A stretch of DNA of 39,500 nucleotides from Protostelium mycophagum (Eukaryota; Evosea; Variosea; Protosteliida; Protosteliaceae), in assembly GCA_002081555.1 (NCBI GenBank), contig MZNV01000228.1:1-39500 (forward strand), in the 5' to 3' direction. Every line of letters begins with the position of its first letter. Position 1 is the stretch's first letter. The notes beneath the pieces were generated by a model. It saw only the letters and a list, made by a program, of their open reading frames with translations. It did not search any database and had not been told where the DNA came from. Position numbers and translations under genes: made by a program. Shown here in pieces: positions 11,380 through 21,800 of this stretch.

Positions 11380-12462
11380 TCATTTTGTGCAGCCAGACAT
11401 CTCCGCCAGCTGGTTGATGTCTTTCACACCGATATCCCTCTTCTCTTTGCCATCCTTCTTATATATCCACGTCGGATAGGCTGGAAATTGTCATTTCATG
11501 CGGTTGAATGATTGAATGTCTAAAATTCAAAACAATCACAAGAATGATTACATCGGATTTCGGCTGTCTGACATTCCTCGTATCGTGTTTGGCAGTTAAC
11601 ATACTCGACACGTGCAAAACTGGTACCAAAAAGGGACTTCTGATGTCTGCATGCACCACAGCCGTCTGATCCCCACATGACAAAGCCTTTTTCTTTTAGA
11701 CATGAGGCGAAATTATCCATTGGCGATGGTGCTAATTCCGCGGCTCGTGATATGCTCCCATCTCCAATTGTGATCCGTGCATGAGGTGCGGAGAGGAGAT
11801 TGACGAGCACGATCAACACAATATGGAGGAGGATTATGGCGGTGATCTTGTCGCGATGTATTCTCATGCACCTGGATTTTTAATTTTACTCATGGACAGA
11901 AACGGATCATTCATGTTTGTTACCTTACGGCGAGATCGATATCCACAGTTTGATTCAAAGATTTGTTAATGTTCCAAGAAAAATAGACGTTGGCAATGAC
12001 TAGCACGTGAATGATTGTGCAGGCTGGACATAAAGCACCGACCATGTACTCTGCATATAGGAAATAGAAGACAGAGCCAAGACCCACAAGTGACCACACA
12101 AAATGTAAGACAGTCCAAGGAATTAACTCTGGTGTTTTAGGCAATCTGTATCTTTTTAGTCTATCTCGTGATATCAATTAGAAGCAATAATTTTGAACAC
12201 ACCTGACGATGACATAGGTAAAGTAAATGAGAGTGAGATACCACGCCACTCCAAAAAAAGCGAGTGGAACTCCAAACATGACAGAATATGAAGATTGTGT
12301 GACGGTTGAACAGGATATCCAAGAATTGATATCACACATGGCTTGGCCTGGTGCTTTGTCTATAACATGTTCCGAAGCAAGATACAGTGATACAATCAAT
12401 CCCAGAGCTGACAGAGCACATACTGCTGTGGTATAAAGACGAAAGCGAGACCGTGTCACCAT
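11380..12462 (-). CDS. VKOR-thioredoxin fusion oxidoreductase
   Basis: Four exons join in frame (12203-12462, 11924-12160, 11552-11871, 11380-11480) and give 305 residues. The N-terminal half is a vitamin K epoxide reductase domain of about four helices. It has the outer cysteine pair (AMCDINSWISCSTV), the conserved Ser/Thr region and the active CPAC pair (GALCPACTIIHVLVIANV). Another hydrophobic segment (ITAIILLHIVLIVLVNLL) leads to a thioredoxin-like domain with a CGAC active site (MWGSDGCGACRHQKSLFG), a cis-proline strand (SYPTWIYKKDG) and a typical LAEMSGC end. In such fusions VKOR reoxidises the thioredoxin domain, which makes disulfides in secretory or organelle-lumen proteins. There is no cleaved presequence I can identify, so ER or plastid-like location is open. 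Confidence 0.9.
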
Positions 12463-12575
12463 CGTATTCGTTGATTGGATATCAGGGTTTTTTTGTCACA
12501 ACCTTTTTCGTTGTGGTTGTAGAGACACGGATAAAAACTTGAAAGATGAGAATTACAAACCCAAACAGCGTCAAC
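12463..12575. promoter_or_regulatory. Short divergent promoter between VKOR and BCKDHA
   Basis: Start codons facing away from each other are 113 bp apart. The region must hold both 5' UTRs and core promoters. I see no clear TATA box. Confidence 0.45.
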
Positions 12576-14734
12576 ATGATGCAAGGAGCACGTCTATTCC
12601 GCACTGCCCTTCCTCGAGTCAAGCCTTCTGTACAACCTCGAGTGATTCAGAGGGTGAAGATATAATACTCAATTGATTCCTGAAAATCACAGCGCAATGG
12701 CAGCACAGAGAAGATTCTTGCTTACCCGGGAGAGAAATCCGTTTTTGACGACAAGATCGCCTTCCATTCCACACCGACAGAGGTCAGTTTTTAATCAGCG
12801 GTGAAGTATTTTCATCCTGAGACGTGATCAGGTGCTGCCTACTTATCGAATCATGAATGAAGAGGGAGTGATTGTCAACCCGAGTGAAGATCCAAAGGTG
12901 TGTAGGGAAGATGAAGATTTCGCATTTTTTCGGTCGGGCGTTCTCATCGATATATCTTCTGAACTGAGTTTTATACAGCTGGATAGAGACACTGTCACAA
13001 AAATGTACAAATACATGATCACTCTCAACGCTTTGGACAATGTTCTGTATGATGTACAGAGACAAGGGCGTATATCTTTCTACATGACCTCATATGGTGA
13101 GGAGGCCACTCATTTGGGAAGTGCAGCTGCTCTGAAAATGGAGGACACCATCTTTGCACAATACAGGTGACCATAACTCTCCTGCTGGAAAGCCATTTTA
13201 CATCTTCATTATTCACCATGTGGATCAACCCAGCAGTGATCACAACGGCAGAGCCATTTTTTTCCCCGCCACAAACATTCTTTGGGACTATTTTCACAAT
13301 TTACAGAGAGGCCGGTGTGTTCTTGTGGCGAGGATTCACAACAGATGATTTCATCAATCAGTGCCAGAGTAACTCTCTCGATCTTGGAAAGGGAAGGCAG
13401 ATGCCAGTGCATTATGGTTCCAGAAAATTAAACATACAGACTATCTCGTCACCATTGGCCACACAGTTACCCCAGGTGTGTTTTTTTTCTGCATGAAGGA
13501 ATGATGTTGTCGTGATGAGCAGGTTTGCTGTGGCGTTGCCGCATTGTAGAGGATGGTGCCAGAAACTAAACAGCAGCTTTTACTGCTTGAAAATATACTT
13601 TGAATACAATATGATTGTAGACCCATATTGATTACGTCACAGGCCACAGGAAGCGCTTACGCTCAGAAAATGGCGGGAACCAAAAACTGTACAATCTGTT
13701 ATTTTGGAGAAGGTGCCGCCAGTGAGGGCGACTTCCACGCAGCTCTCAATTTTGCTGCGACACTGGAGACACCAAACATCTTCTTCTGTAGAAACAATAG
13801 ATGGGCCATCAGTACTCCAAGCTCAGAGCAGTACAGGGGTGAGCCATCTACAACGTTGTTTTTTGAACAAAAAAATTATTTTATTTTCCCAAAAAGATCA
13901 ATTTTGTGGTTTGTAACAAATAAATCTTTGAAGATTCTGAGAAGATTCAGGGGATGCCATTGGAGGAAGAGGAATAGCTTACGGTCTACAAACAATAAGA
14001 GTCGACGGAAATGACATTTTTGCCGTCTACAACGCGACAAAGGCCGCCAGAAAATTGGCCGTCGAGGAGAACAAGGTGATGATGTCATCATATACGATAT
14101 CACGAACTGATATCATACAGCCGGTTTTGATTGAGGCAATGACGTACAGAATAAGTCACCACTCTACTTCTGATGACTCTACACGTTACCGCACCACAGA
14201 TGAGGTAAATTCCATCGAAATTTCCCAACAATCACGTGTCAAATAGAAGCTGACGTTTCAACAAAATCAACATGGACCACTTGAAATATTCTCATTATGA
14301 TCATCTGTTGGTGGTTTTGAGCAAAATGCAAACACCAAAATACTCTTTGATGCAATTGTAATCACTAGAATCTCTTCACATCCATAAACAAACATCTCCA
14401 CCACATTTCAAGCCATCTCCAAGACAATCCCTCTGAACAATTCCAGATCGAGTTGTGGAAAGCCAATCATGACCCAGTGAAGAGGCTGAGGGCATACATG
14501 ATCTCCCAAGGATGGTGGTCCGAAGAGACCGATAAGACCACCAGGACAGAGGCCAGGAAGGAGGTCTTGAATTCTCTCAGAAAATCCGAAACCGTGAAGA
14601 AGCCCAGCCCAGATGAATGCTTCTCTGATGTGTACGATGAGCTCCCGAAGAACCTGATTGAGCAGAGGAGAGAGATGAGAGAGCACCTTAAGAAGTACCC
14701 GGAGATGTACCCGATAGACCAGCACCTTCCCTGA
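12576..14734 (+). CDS. BCKDHA: Branched-chain 2-oxoacid dehydrogenase E1 alpha subunit, mitochondrial
   Basis: This spliced gene starts at tandem ATGs (12576 and 12579) and stops with TGA at 14732-14734. The N-terminal 26 residues are Arg-rich without acids ([19 protein letters not shown]), a mitochondrial targeting peptide. The family landmarks follow: [45 protein letters not shown] and [24 protein letters not shown], the thiamine-diphosphate region ([41 protein letters not shown]) and the phosphorylation loop ([16 protein letters not shown]) complete the set. The enzyme decarboxylates 2-oxoacids from Leu, Ile and Val as an alpha2-beta2 heterotetramer with E1 beta. The phosphorylation-loop serine is retained, so kinase control is likely. 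Introns are mostly short. One near the 3' end (about 14204-14451) is about 250 nt. Confidence 0.94.
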
Positions 14735-15128
14735 AAATAAAGAGTCATTTTACGTCCTCTGAATGGTCTGTCGGTGCTCGTAGTTGATCACTCGGCTCAG
14801 ACACAACGTCTATGCAAGTGGGCCATTCAGCAAAGCGAAAGGACTTATATACATGCTATAGAAAGGCAAACCATTGGGGCATTTGCTAGATTGCAAAAAC
14901 GCGAAACACTTGGGACTTCTGTGACATCCGATGTCAAAGTTTGTTTGTGGACACGCTGAAATTGACCAAAGAGCGGCGACACATCCGGCACTTGGCCAAA
15001 TTCTCCTAGTGGTTTGTGATGGTAGTTCGTGGCACAACACACTTTCTTCGTCGACGTCGACGAAGTTCACACCGTCTTTCCCTCATTCTCAGCAGACCAC
15101 CTGAACTTGAAGACACAGCAGAGCCGAA
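14735..15128. other. Intergenic region: BCKDHA 3' end and surface-protein promoter
   Basis: An AATAAA signal (14736-14741) lies two bases after the BCKDHA stop. The rest shows no supported gene. A perfect 20-bp palindrome lies at 15046-15065, about 65 bp before the next start codon. Confidence 0.55.
15046..15065. promoter_or_regulatory. Perfect 20-bp palindrome upstream of the surface-protein gene
   Basis: CTTCGTCGACGTCGACGAAG is fully self-complementary. It sits in the 5' UTR or proximal promoter of the gene starting at 15129. It could be a dimeric transcription-factor site or a 5' UTR hairpin. Confidence 0.6.
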
Positions 15129-15718
15129 ATGATGAAGACTATCCTCCTCCTTGCCCTCGTCGCTTCTGTCTCCGCCGATGCTCTCATCACCAACACTTAC
15201 AGCAACAACAACTGCACTGGCAACCCCATCAGTGCCACAGCAAGCGTTCTGAACTACTGTGGCGCTGCCGGCAGCATCTCTGGCCAGATCACTGTCAGTG
15301 GAAACACCGTCACCAGCTCAACTTATGCCACCTCGGACTGCTCCGGCCCTTCAATCACCACTACCTACACTCTGAACTCCTGCTCCAGCGGCGCCATGTA
15401 TCTCACCGGATCAAGATTCAATCCCGCCCCCACAGCTAACGACGTCGTGTCTGCTTCCTTTCCCAGGGGTGGCTGCTCAGGTGATCTATCTTCATCATCT
15501 ATTTGGATGTCAGTTAACATCGTCAAGGTTTCCCGGTGAATGCTGCAATCACATACAACACCACCGCCGGAGTGTCTGCCTGCAACACCAGAACCATCTT
15601 GTCTCAGGACGTTTCCTCCCAGGTGTATCAAGGGGACAAAGCCCCCTTCCCCAACACTGCCAACACCTTCGCTGCTGGACTCTTCTTTGCTGTTTTCGCT
15701 CTCCTTGCCATGCTCTAA
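15129..15718 (+). CDS. Small Cys-rich, probably GPI-anchored surface protein
   Basis: Two exons are joined by one short intron (about 15480-15526, GTGATC...GTCAAG). The protein has a signal peptide (MMKTILLLALVASVSADA). A Ser/Thr/Asn-rich extracellular region follows with spaced cysteines (NNNCTGN, LNYCG, SDCSG, LNSCSSG, RGGCSG, SACN). It ends in a hydrophobic tail (AAGLFFAVFALLAML), typical of a GPI attachment signal. I know no enzyme motif in it. Codons end strongly in C (GCC, ACC, AAC, CTC), more so than in neighbouring genes, which suggests high expression. It may be a coat or adhesion protein. The stop codon TAA overlaps the AATAAA signal at 15718-15723. Confidence 0.82.
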
Positions 15719-15723
15719 ATAAA
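15718..15723 (+). terminator. AATAAA signal overlapping the stop codon
   Basis: TAAATAAA: the last A of the TAA stop is the first A of AATAAA, leaving almost no 3' UTR before the signal. Confidence 0.55.
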
Positions 15724-15888
15724 TTGCATGCTTTTCATAATTGCAGTCAATCATCGTTTCATTGGTTTTATTTGTTGCTCGGCTGTATTCACGTTCCTCA
15801 TTTCGTAAGACTTGGTCAGCAGATTCATGTGCCACAGAAAGATGCTTTGTTCATGATTGTCCAAATCATTGAGAGAAATATAAAATCA

Positions 15889-15894
15889 TTTATT
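15889..15894 (-). terminator. AATAAA signal overlapping the HECT stop codon
   Basis: On the minus strand the sequence GAATAAATG contains both the TAA stop (15890-15892) and a complete AATAAA. Confidence 0.5.
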
Positions 15895-18800
15895 CCAAAT
15901 CCAACCCTTCCCCTGACACATTGAAATCCGTGTCTATCGCCTTCCCTTCTGTAATAGCATACAGAACCCTCTCTCTCGTCGTCTCATAATTCGTATAAGC
16001 GGGTAAATCCAGCTGAAAAAAGCACGTATCTACATGAATAAAGGAAATATCAATTGTATAATGTGCGGGATTTCAAAAAGGATACGAGAGACGGGCAAGT
16101 ATTTGTCTGGAGGACTGACTGATTGATCTGATATGATGAAGGACCATCCTGAAGAGGAGGTAGGAAGCCTGTGAAATTTCATAACGTGCAGATAGAGATG
16201 GAAAGCTCTCACCTCGACCTGCCCCAGACAAATCTCAAAAATGCCGAGCGTTGTTGCGGTGAAAATGACTCCAGCTGCGGATGTTTAGTCTATTTCAAAA
16301 TTCAAAACATCCTCACCACTTGCCAGAGGAAACCAACTGCAGGGGAGGATGCTGCGATGCGATATTCTGTGTTGTTCTATTTCTTATCAGTTCGAGTTCA
16401 TCTACAACGAAATAAATCACCTTTAAGGTCTCTACCGAGATATCTCCAGAACCACATATGCTGGTACACATCAATATCAATCTACAATCACATCTACAAC
16501 TCACCACTTCTCGATTCCTTGCCATGTGATAAGATGCATTATGGAATGGGGAACGATAAAGTGTATCCCTTGCCTCATAGCTTCTATCTGTCTGTCGAAT
16601 TCTGAGAGTCTGAATTGCTCCACTAAACGACAATATTCAAGTCTGTTGTCCCATCTACACGCGTCAAAATGACTTGATGACGTCATCAAGACTCACGTGA
16701 CTTGTATGTCTTTTCCGCCTTCGAGCAGCTCTACAACGCCACCATCGCTGGTGGCCGTAGTGAAGTTCAATGATATTGCATCAGAAAATGTCTCGGCGGT
16801 AACTCCTTCATTTTCTGCAAGAAGAATAAATAACTTGGCACAAAGTCACGATTATCTCACCTATATTTTCTATGGCTTCCAAGTTCTGCACTGTGATGAG
16901 ATCAATAGCCCTTAAATCAGATCTGTTGACAGGTTGTCCCAAGATCTTCTTCCATACGATGGAGGGTAACTCCAACGCCATGCAGAATTTATACGCCAAA
17001 GATAGTGCCTGATTTTGTTCAGAATTAACACTATCTTGAGGAACACTTACCATGAGCCTGCCCACAAATTGAAACATGTGAAGTTGTTCAGGTGAGTTGT
17101 AATTGATGTTCGGCACCATCTTTTCACGGTTCAGTCCGACTTCTCCAACACCGTTGGGGCATAATACGAATAAAGGAATTGTAGATGACTGTATCTCTGA
17201 TGTGAACTGTGTCATCGCATCATTGAAGGGTCCTCCTCTATCTGTAGCTCCTATTGATGACGTCATCGAGGGTCAAAACATGTCGTGATGACGTCACTCA
17301 CCTTCACCTCTGAAATGTACCATGAAGGGCTGATCTTGTCTGTCGACAAAAAATTTTCCCGGGTTCGACCGGTATTCTTCCAACGCTTGCAAGAATAACG
17401 GTTCTACAACGAGTCAATGATGAGATTTCACGGAAATATCGTGGAAATATCACCTTCGCCCGAGATTGCCTTGGCTCTGTTTAAGTCGATACGTTGTGGC
17501 TCATCATCTTCAGGTTGCTCCTCATCATCATCCGCCTCCAATTGATCATCGGAATGCCTCACTTCTTCTCTGACTTGTCTGAACGTCCTCTCAAAGACTG
17601 AAGCCTGACTCGGTCAGAAAAAGAATGCTTTCTACAACACATTTGTTTCTATGGCTTTTCCAGCCGAAAGATCACAACAATAAAATCACCTGTCCTACAG
17701 AGGCGGGCCTTCTGTGCGTCAACAGTTTCACTTTTTGCCCCAAAGTGAGATTGGCATAGTCCATATCGTCATCTATAGGCTCAGATTCTAGTCCAAAGAA
17801 GAGGTGTAGTGTGTCCTGCAACATCAACTGGAACCCCGACAATATCACGAATCTCGCCCTGATGGATGCGTCGGAGAATTTGGATAACTCCGGAGCAACT
17901 CTGAGGATCTCTTCCCTGGAGTGGGACTCGATGATGCGGTTAGAGGCTGAGTTGGGCTCGTTGAAGAGTTTTTCAGCAGCTTGGAGCAAGTGTCCGTCAT
18001 CCTCAATATCCCAGAGCGACATTTCCCGCCAAATTTCTTCGAATTGTGAACTAGAATGTTCAGATTTTTGTACACAAGAAAGTCTATTTTTAGAGTTGAC
18101 AGATTGACGCTCTACAACGAGACTTACTGGAAACGTTCGTTGAGTGACTCTTGCATTTCAGTGGGGAACTCCGGCATCACCAACAGGCACAGAGAGTTGC
18201 TCGCCCGCGCTGCAGATGTCAACACTTGTCAGACATGTCAATCGTGGAGACTCACACTGTGGAGGGCATGACATGTATCCATTCGCTTCTGGTTTAATTG
18301 GCTTCGGAATTCTTATGAATGGATGTGTAGGGCCGTGCTTCTTCGCGTTCTGAGGGTCGCTGCCACAGTTATCGCACAAATCGAAGTCGGAGCAGACACC
18401 ACACTTCCATCGGATCTGGGAGAAGTCAGCGAAATTTCGACGAAATTTCAGGAGAATCACCCTGGTATCCAAGGTCTTTCCGCAGTTGTCACAATTCCAC
18501 TGATCATGACAGGTCCTCGTGTCGTCGACGCTGATTGCACCGATAGCTCTGAATCTATATGTAGATAATGATGTGTAATGCGCGAATGGATGATGCGACT
18601 CGTGGGCATTTTCTGACTCCTCTATATACCTACAAAATTTAGTTGACGTGTGATGATGTCACACTTACGTCTTGTTGTAGCAGTCATCGCACATGTCGTA
18701 ATCCTCGCAATACATGCATCTCCACAGTGTCCCCCTTATCGGGCTGTTTGAGCAGACGTTGCATTGTCTAGGGAATGTTGGAACAGTGGCTCGCACTTGG

Positions 18801-21800
18801 CACGAGTCCGCAAACATTTCGGTCCATTGCTTTGCACATCAGAAATTTTATGGGACGATTTTTTGTTTGCAGCGGAGCTGCCAAAAAGTTGCATGAGAAA
18901 ATGATTCTTTCATCACGTGCAATTGACCATCTACAACTCACCCCGAAGCCAACGGTCGCAAACACATTATTGTCGTCCTTGTCGGTCAAGACATCCACCT
19001 GACAGCTCTTAATGTCTGGGATGCAAGCTAGTTGTTTCGCCCCCTCGATTTGTACACTGTACACTTTCTTCATGTCAACGTCATTCACTTGAAATATTCT
19101 AGATAAGAATATGCGCTCTACAAGCCTCTTCCTGATGGGATCTACAACGGTCAGAAGTTTCAAAGAAATTTCGACGACTCACCAGCTAACTCCCGGGATA
19201 ACCCTCCTGTCCAGGGATTTTTGGTCTTCTCGTTGTGTGGTAAAAATAGATTTATGGTGCGGCTCAATCTTTTGAGCGTGTAACACCATCCCTGCCACGG
19301 TAATTCCGTATCCGGTGGGAGGCCCAGGGACTCCACCCGTGCCGTGATCACAAACTCCGCCAGCGCTCCAAAGTTGGATGAGATCGCGGAGTTACGCCCG
19401 GTGTACTGAATGGGCAGTAGACGTCTCGCCAGATCTGAAGTCCACAGCAGATCTTCATCAGCTGGTAGGTGTCAGATCTGACAGGAATATTGATGACGTC
19501 ATCACACTCACGTGGTATTAAGGACGAGAATTTCTCTCTGGCATTGTAGATCTGTGTGAGCCATCGGAAAGTCCGAGGTTTGAACCCAGATCCGTCAGAT
19601 TTGCAATGGAGCAGCAATGACGTCACCAACTCTGACGTGATCATTTTCCTGAAATTCTCCCTGTTGTTTGACAACAGAGACAAGACCAGATACGCGTATG
19701 GCAGGTTTCCGTCTCTCAGTGACAGATCGTCGCAGATCTGTATCCCTGAACCGATGGGGTAGATGCTCCATTCTTCCCCTTTCCTCCACTCTTTTGCCTG
19801 CAAATCATTCAGTCTTTCTGTCATCGCAGAGTACATCAGAAAATCTTCTGATCGTCTATATATCGCAAGCGTTGCCATGCCCAAATATCAACGCGGCAGA
19901 GCCACAATAGTATTTTCTGAAAGCTAAAAATAGACACGTGTTGATTTGGTTTGCATGAGTGTAGATGATCCCTGAACATCTCAACAACGCGGCTGAGCCG
20001 CGATAATACTTTTGAAAAGCTAAAAACACAAAGGTGTGGTTCTTACAGCGGGTGGAATGAGCCCAGGGAAGCCTTCACACCAGGGAGAATTTGACGCCAT
20101 CACTTTGGGAGTCGGCGGTGAACTCGCCATGTACACGACTTTTCCGGGAAATCTCAGCATGGCTCCCCTCGGAAAAGTCACGGAATCTTCCGCCGAGGAG
20201 AATTTGATTGTGGGACATTGTACTGTCTTCTTGACAGCTCCAGCGAGGTCTTCTTTTATGCTTGCTCGCATTGCTGTAGCAAGAGAAACCGCGTTCAAAG
20301 GCGCATCACTTGGCGGGAAAATAATCTTTTTGAAAATGGGCGCGACCCTTTTAGTCAATTTCCTGCGAAAAATCAATGAAATCTCATCGAGATTTCGCGA
20401 TTAACCCACCCCATGGTGATATTGAGAGAGTTGGCGCGGAGAGGGCGTGGCCTCTTCAGAGTCCAAAGTGTTATATTAGATGGCAGATCAATACTATTCG
20501 ACGCCATCAACCTCATGATATCCGTAATCCTCTGGGCCATCTGCTCCATTCAATCCAAATTTCCACGAAAAATCAACGGAGATTCACCTCGACGCGGAAA
20601 TTTGTGGCGCGGTCTGAGAGGTAATGCTCCATCATCGAATAGAGTACGTCTCGGATGTCATGAGCGAATACTCCCTGGGCCCTCTTCTTCACTGTCAAGA
20701 CGTCAGAAATGTCAAATATGATGGATGACATTACCATCATCCATGATGGAGGATGGCTTTCCGAAAGCATCATTGGCATTTTCCCACGGGATATTTTGTA
20801 CTCCCTCCCTGTCACGTGTCACAAGTCAACATTCATGGAGAATATTTGAATTTCTTTGCCGTCACGTCGTCAAAACTGTCAAAATCTCACCTTGGGAAGT
20901 GACATCTTGTCTCCAAACGTTTGTCAATCGTCTCAATGTCACAAAACATCCCCGTCTCTGGATGCGTCGCTCTGACTCTCACCGATGACGTCATCATGGA
21001 GAAGTTCTGGACTCGTGCTGGGCCGACATTGTACATCGGGGGGATAGGACCACGTAAGTGGACCATCATTCCGGGGCGTAATGATTTCACGGTGCGGATC
21101 CTTCTTCCCAAAGCTTCCAGCTCCACCGGAGTTCGGATCCATTCACTCTGCGAAAAGTCAGACGGAAATACAAGAGTGTAGATGGAGTTGTAGATTACCA
21201 GGTTCATGATCTCCGTGACTGGCTCGGTGGATTCCTCAAGAAATGATATCTTTTTGTTGACGGTGTCTCTGAAATCCTCCAAGACTTCTGCTTGGACCTC
21301 GTGTGATGGATCTACAACTCATTGAGAACACCATCAAGTATCGCAGATCGCAGATCGCATTTCTCAGAAACGTTTACCTTCAGAACAACCGGTGGCCAGA
21401 TATTCAGAGTCAGATATTCTAAACAAAGACTCCATCAACCTCTTCCTGCTGACATTCTTTCCGTATCCAAAGAGATGCTCTGCGGGGGACGGGAGAAGCG
21501 ACTGCTCCAAGACGTAAAGTGACAGATCTGACAGGTGTCAGGAATGACGTGAATGATGGAGAATCGGTACCGGATTCTACGGCCATCGCAGCGACCTCTG
21601 GTATTCTACAGAAATGTTTCAAGCAGAGAGCAGCGGAGTTTCGGAGTCGTAACCTGTCAAGTCCACCCGGACCTTCCGTATCAATTTGTATGAATTTTGA
21701 TAGAATCCTCAATATCTCCGGTGTCATCTCTATGCTACTGGGGTCGAATGTCGTCTACAATACTTTGAATTTTCGTCGGAATTTCTATACGTACCTCTTG

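Noticed and set aside
14810-15070. Open frames on both strands between BCKDHA and the surface-protein gene
   Set aside because: Composition and lack of motifs suggest chance frames in a promoter region.
20984-20995. GATGACGTCATC as a further intron palindrome
   Set aside because: Here it reads as coding sequence (SMMTSS) of the HECT gene in the continuing frame, so it was not counted as intronic.
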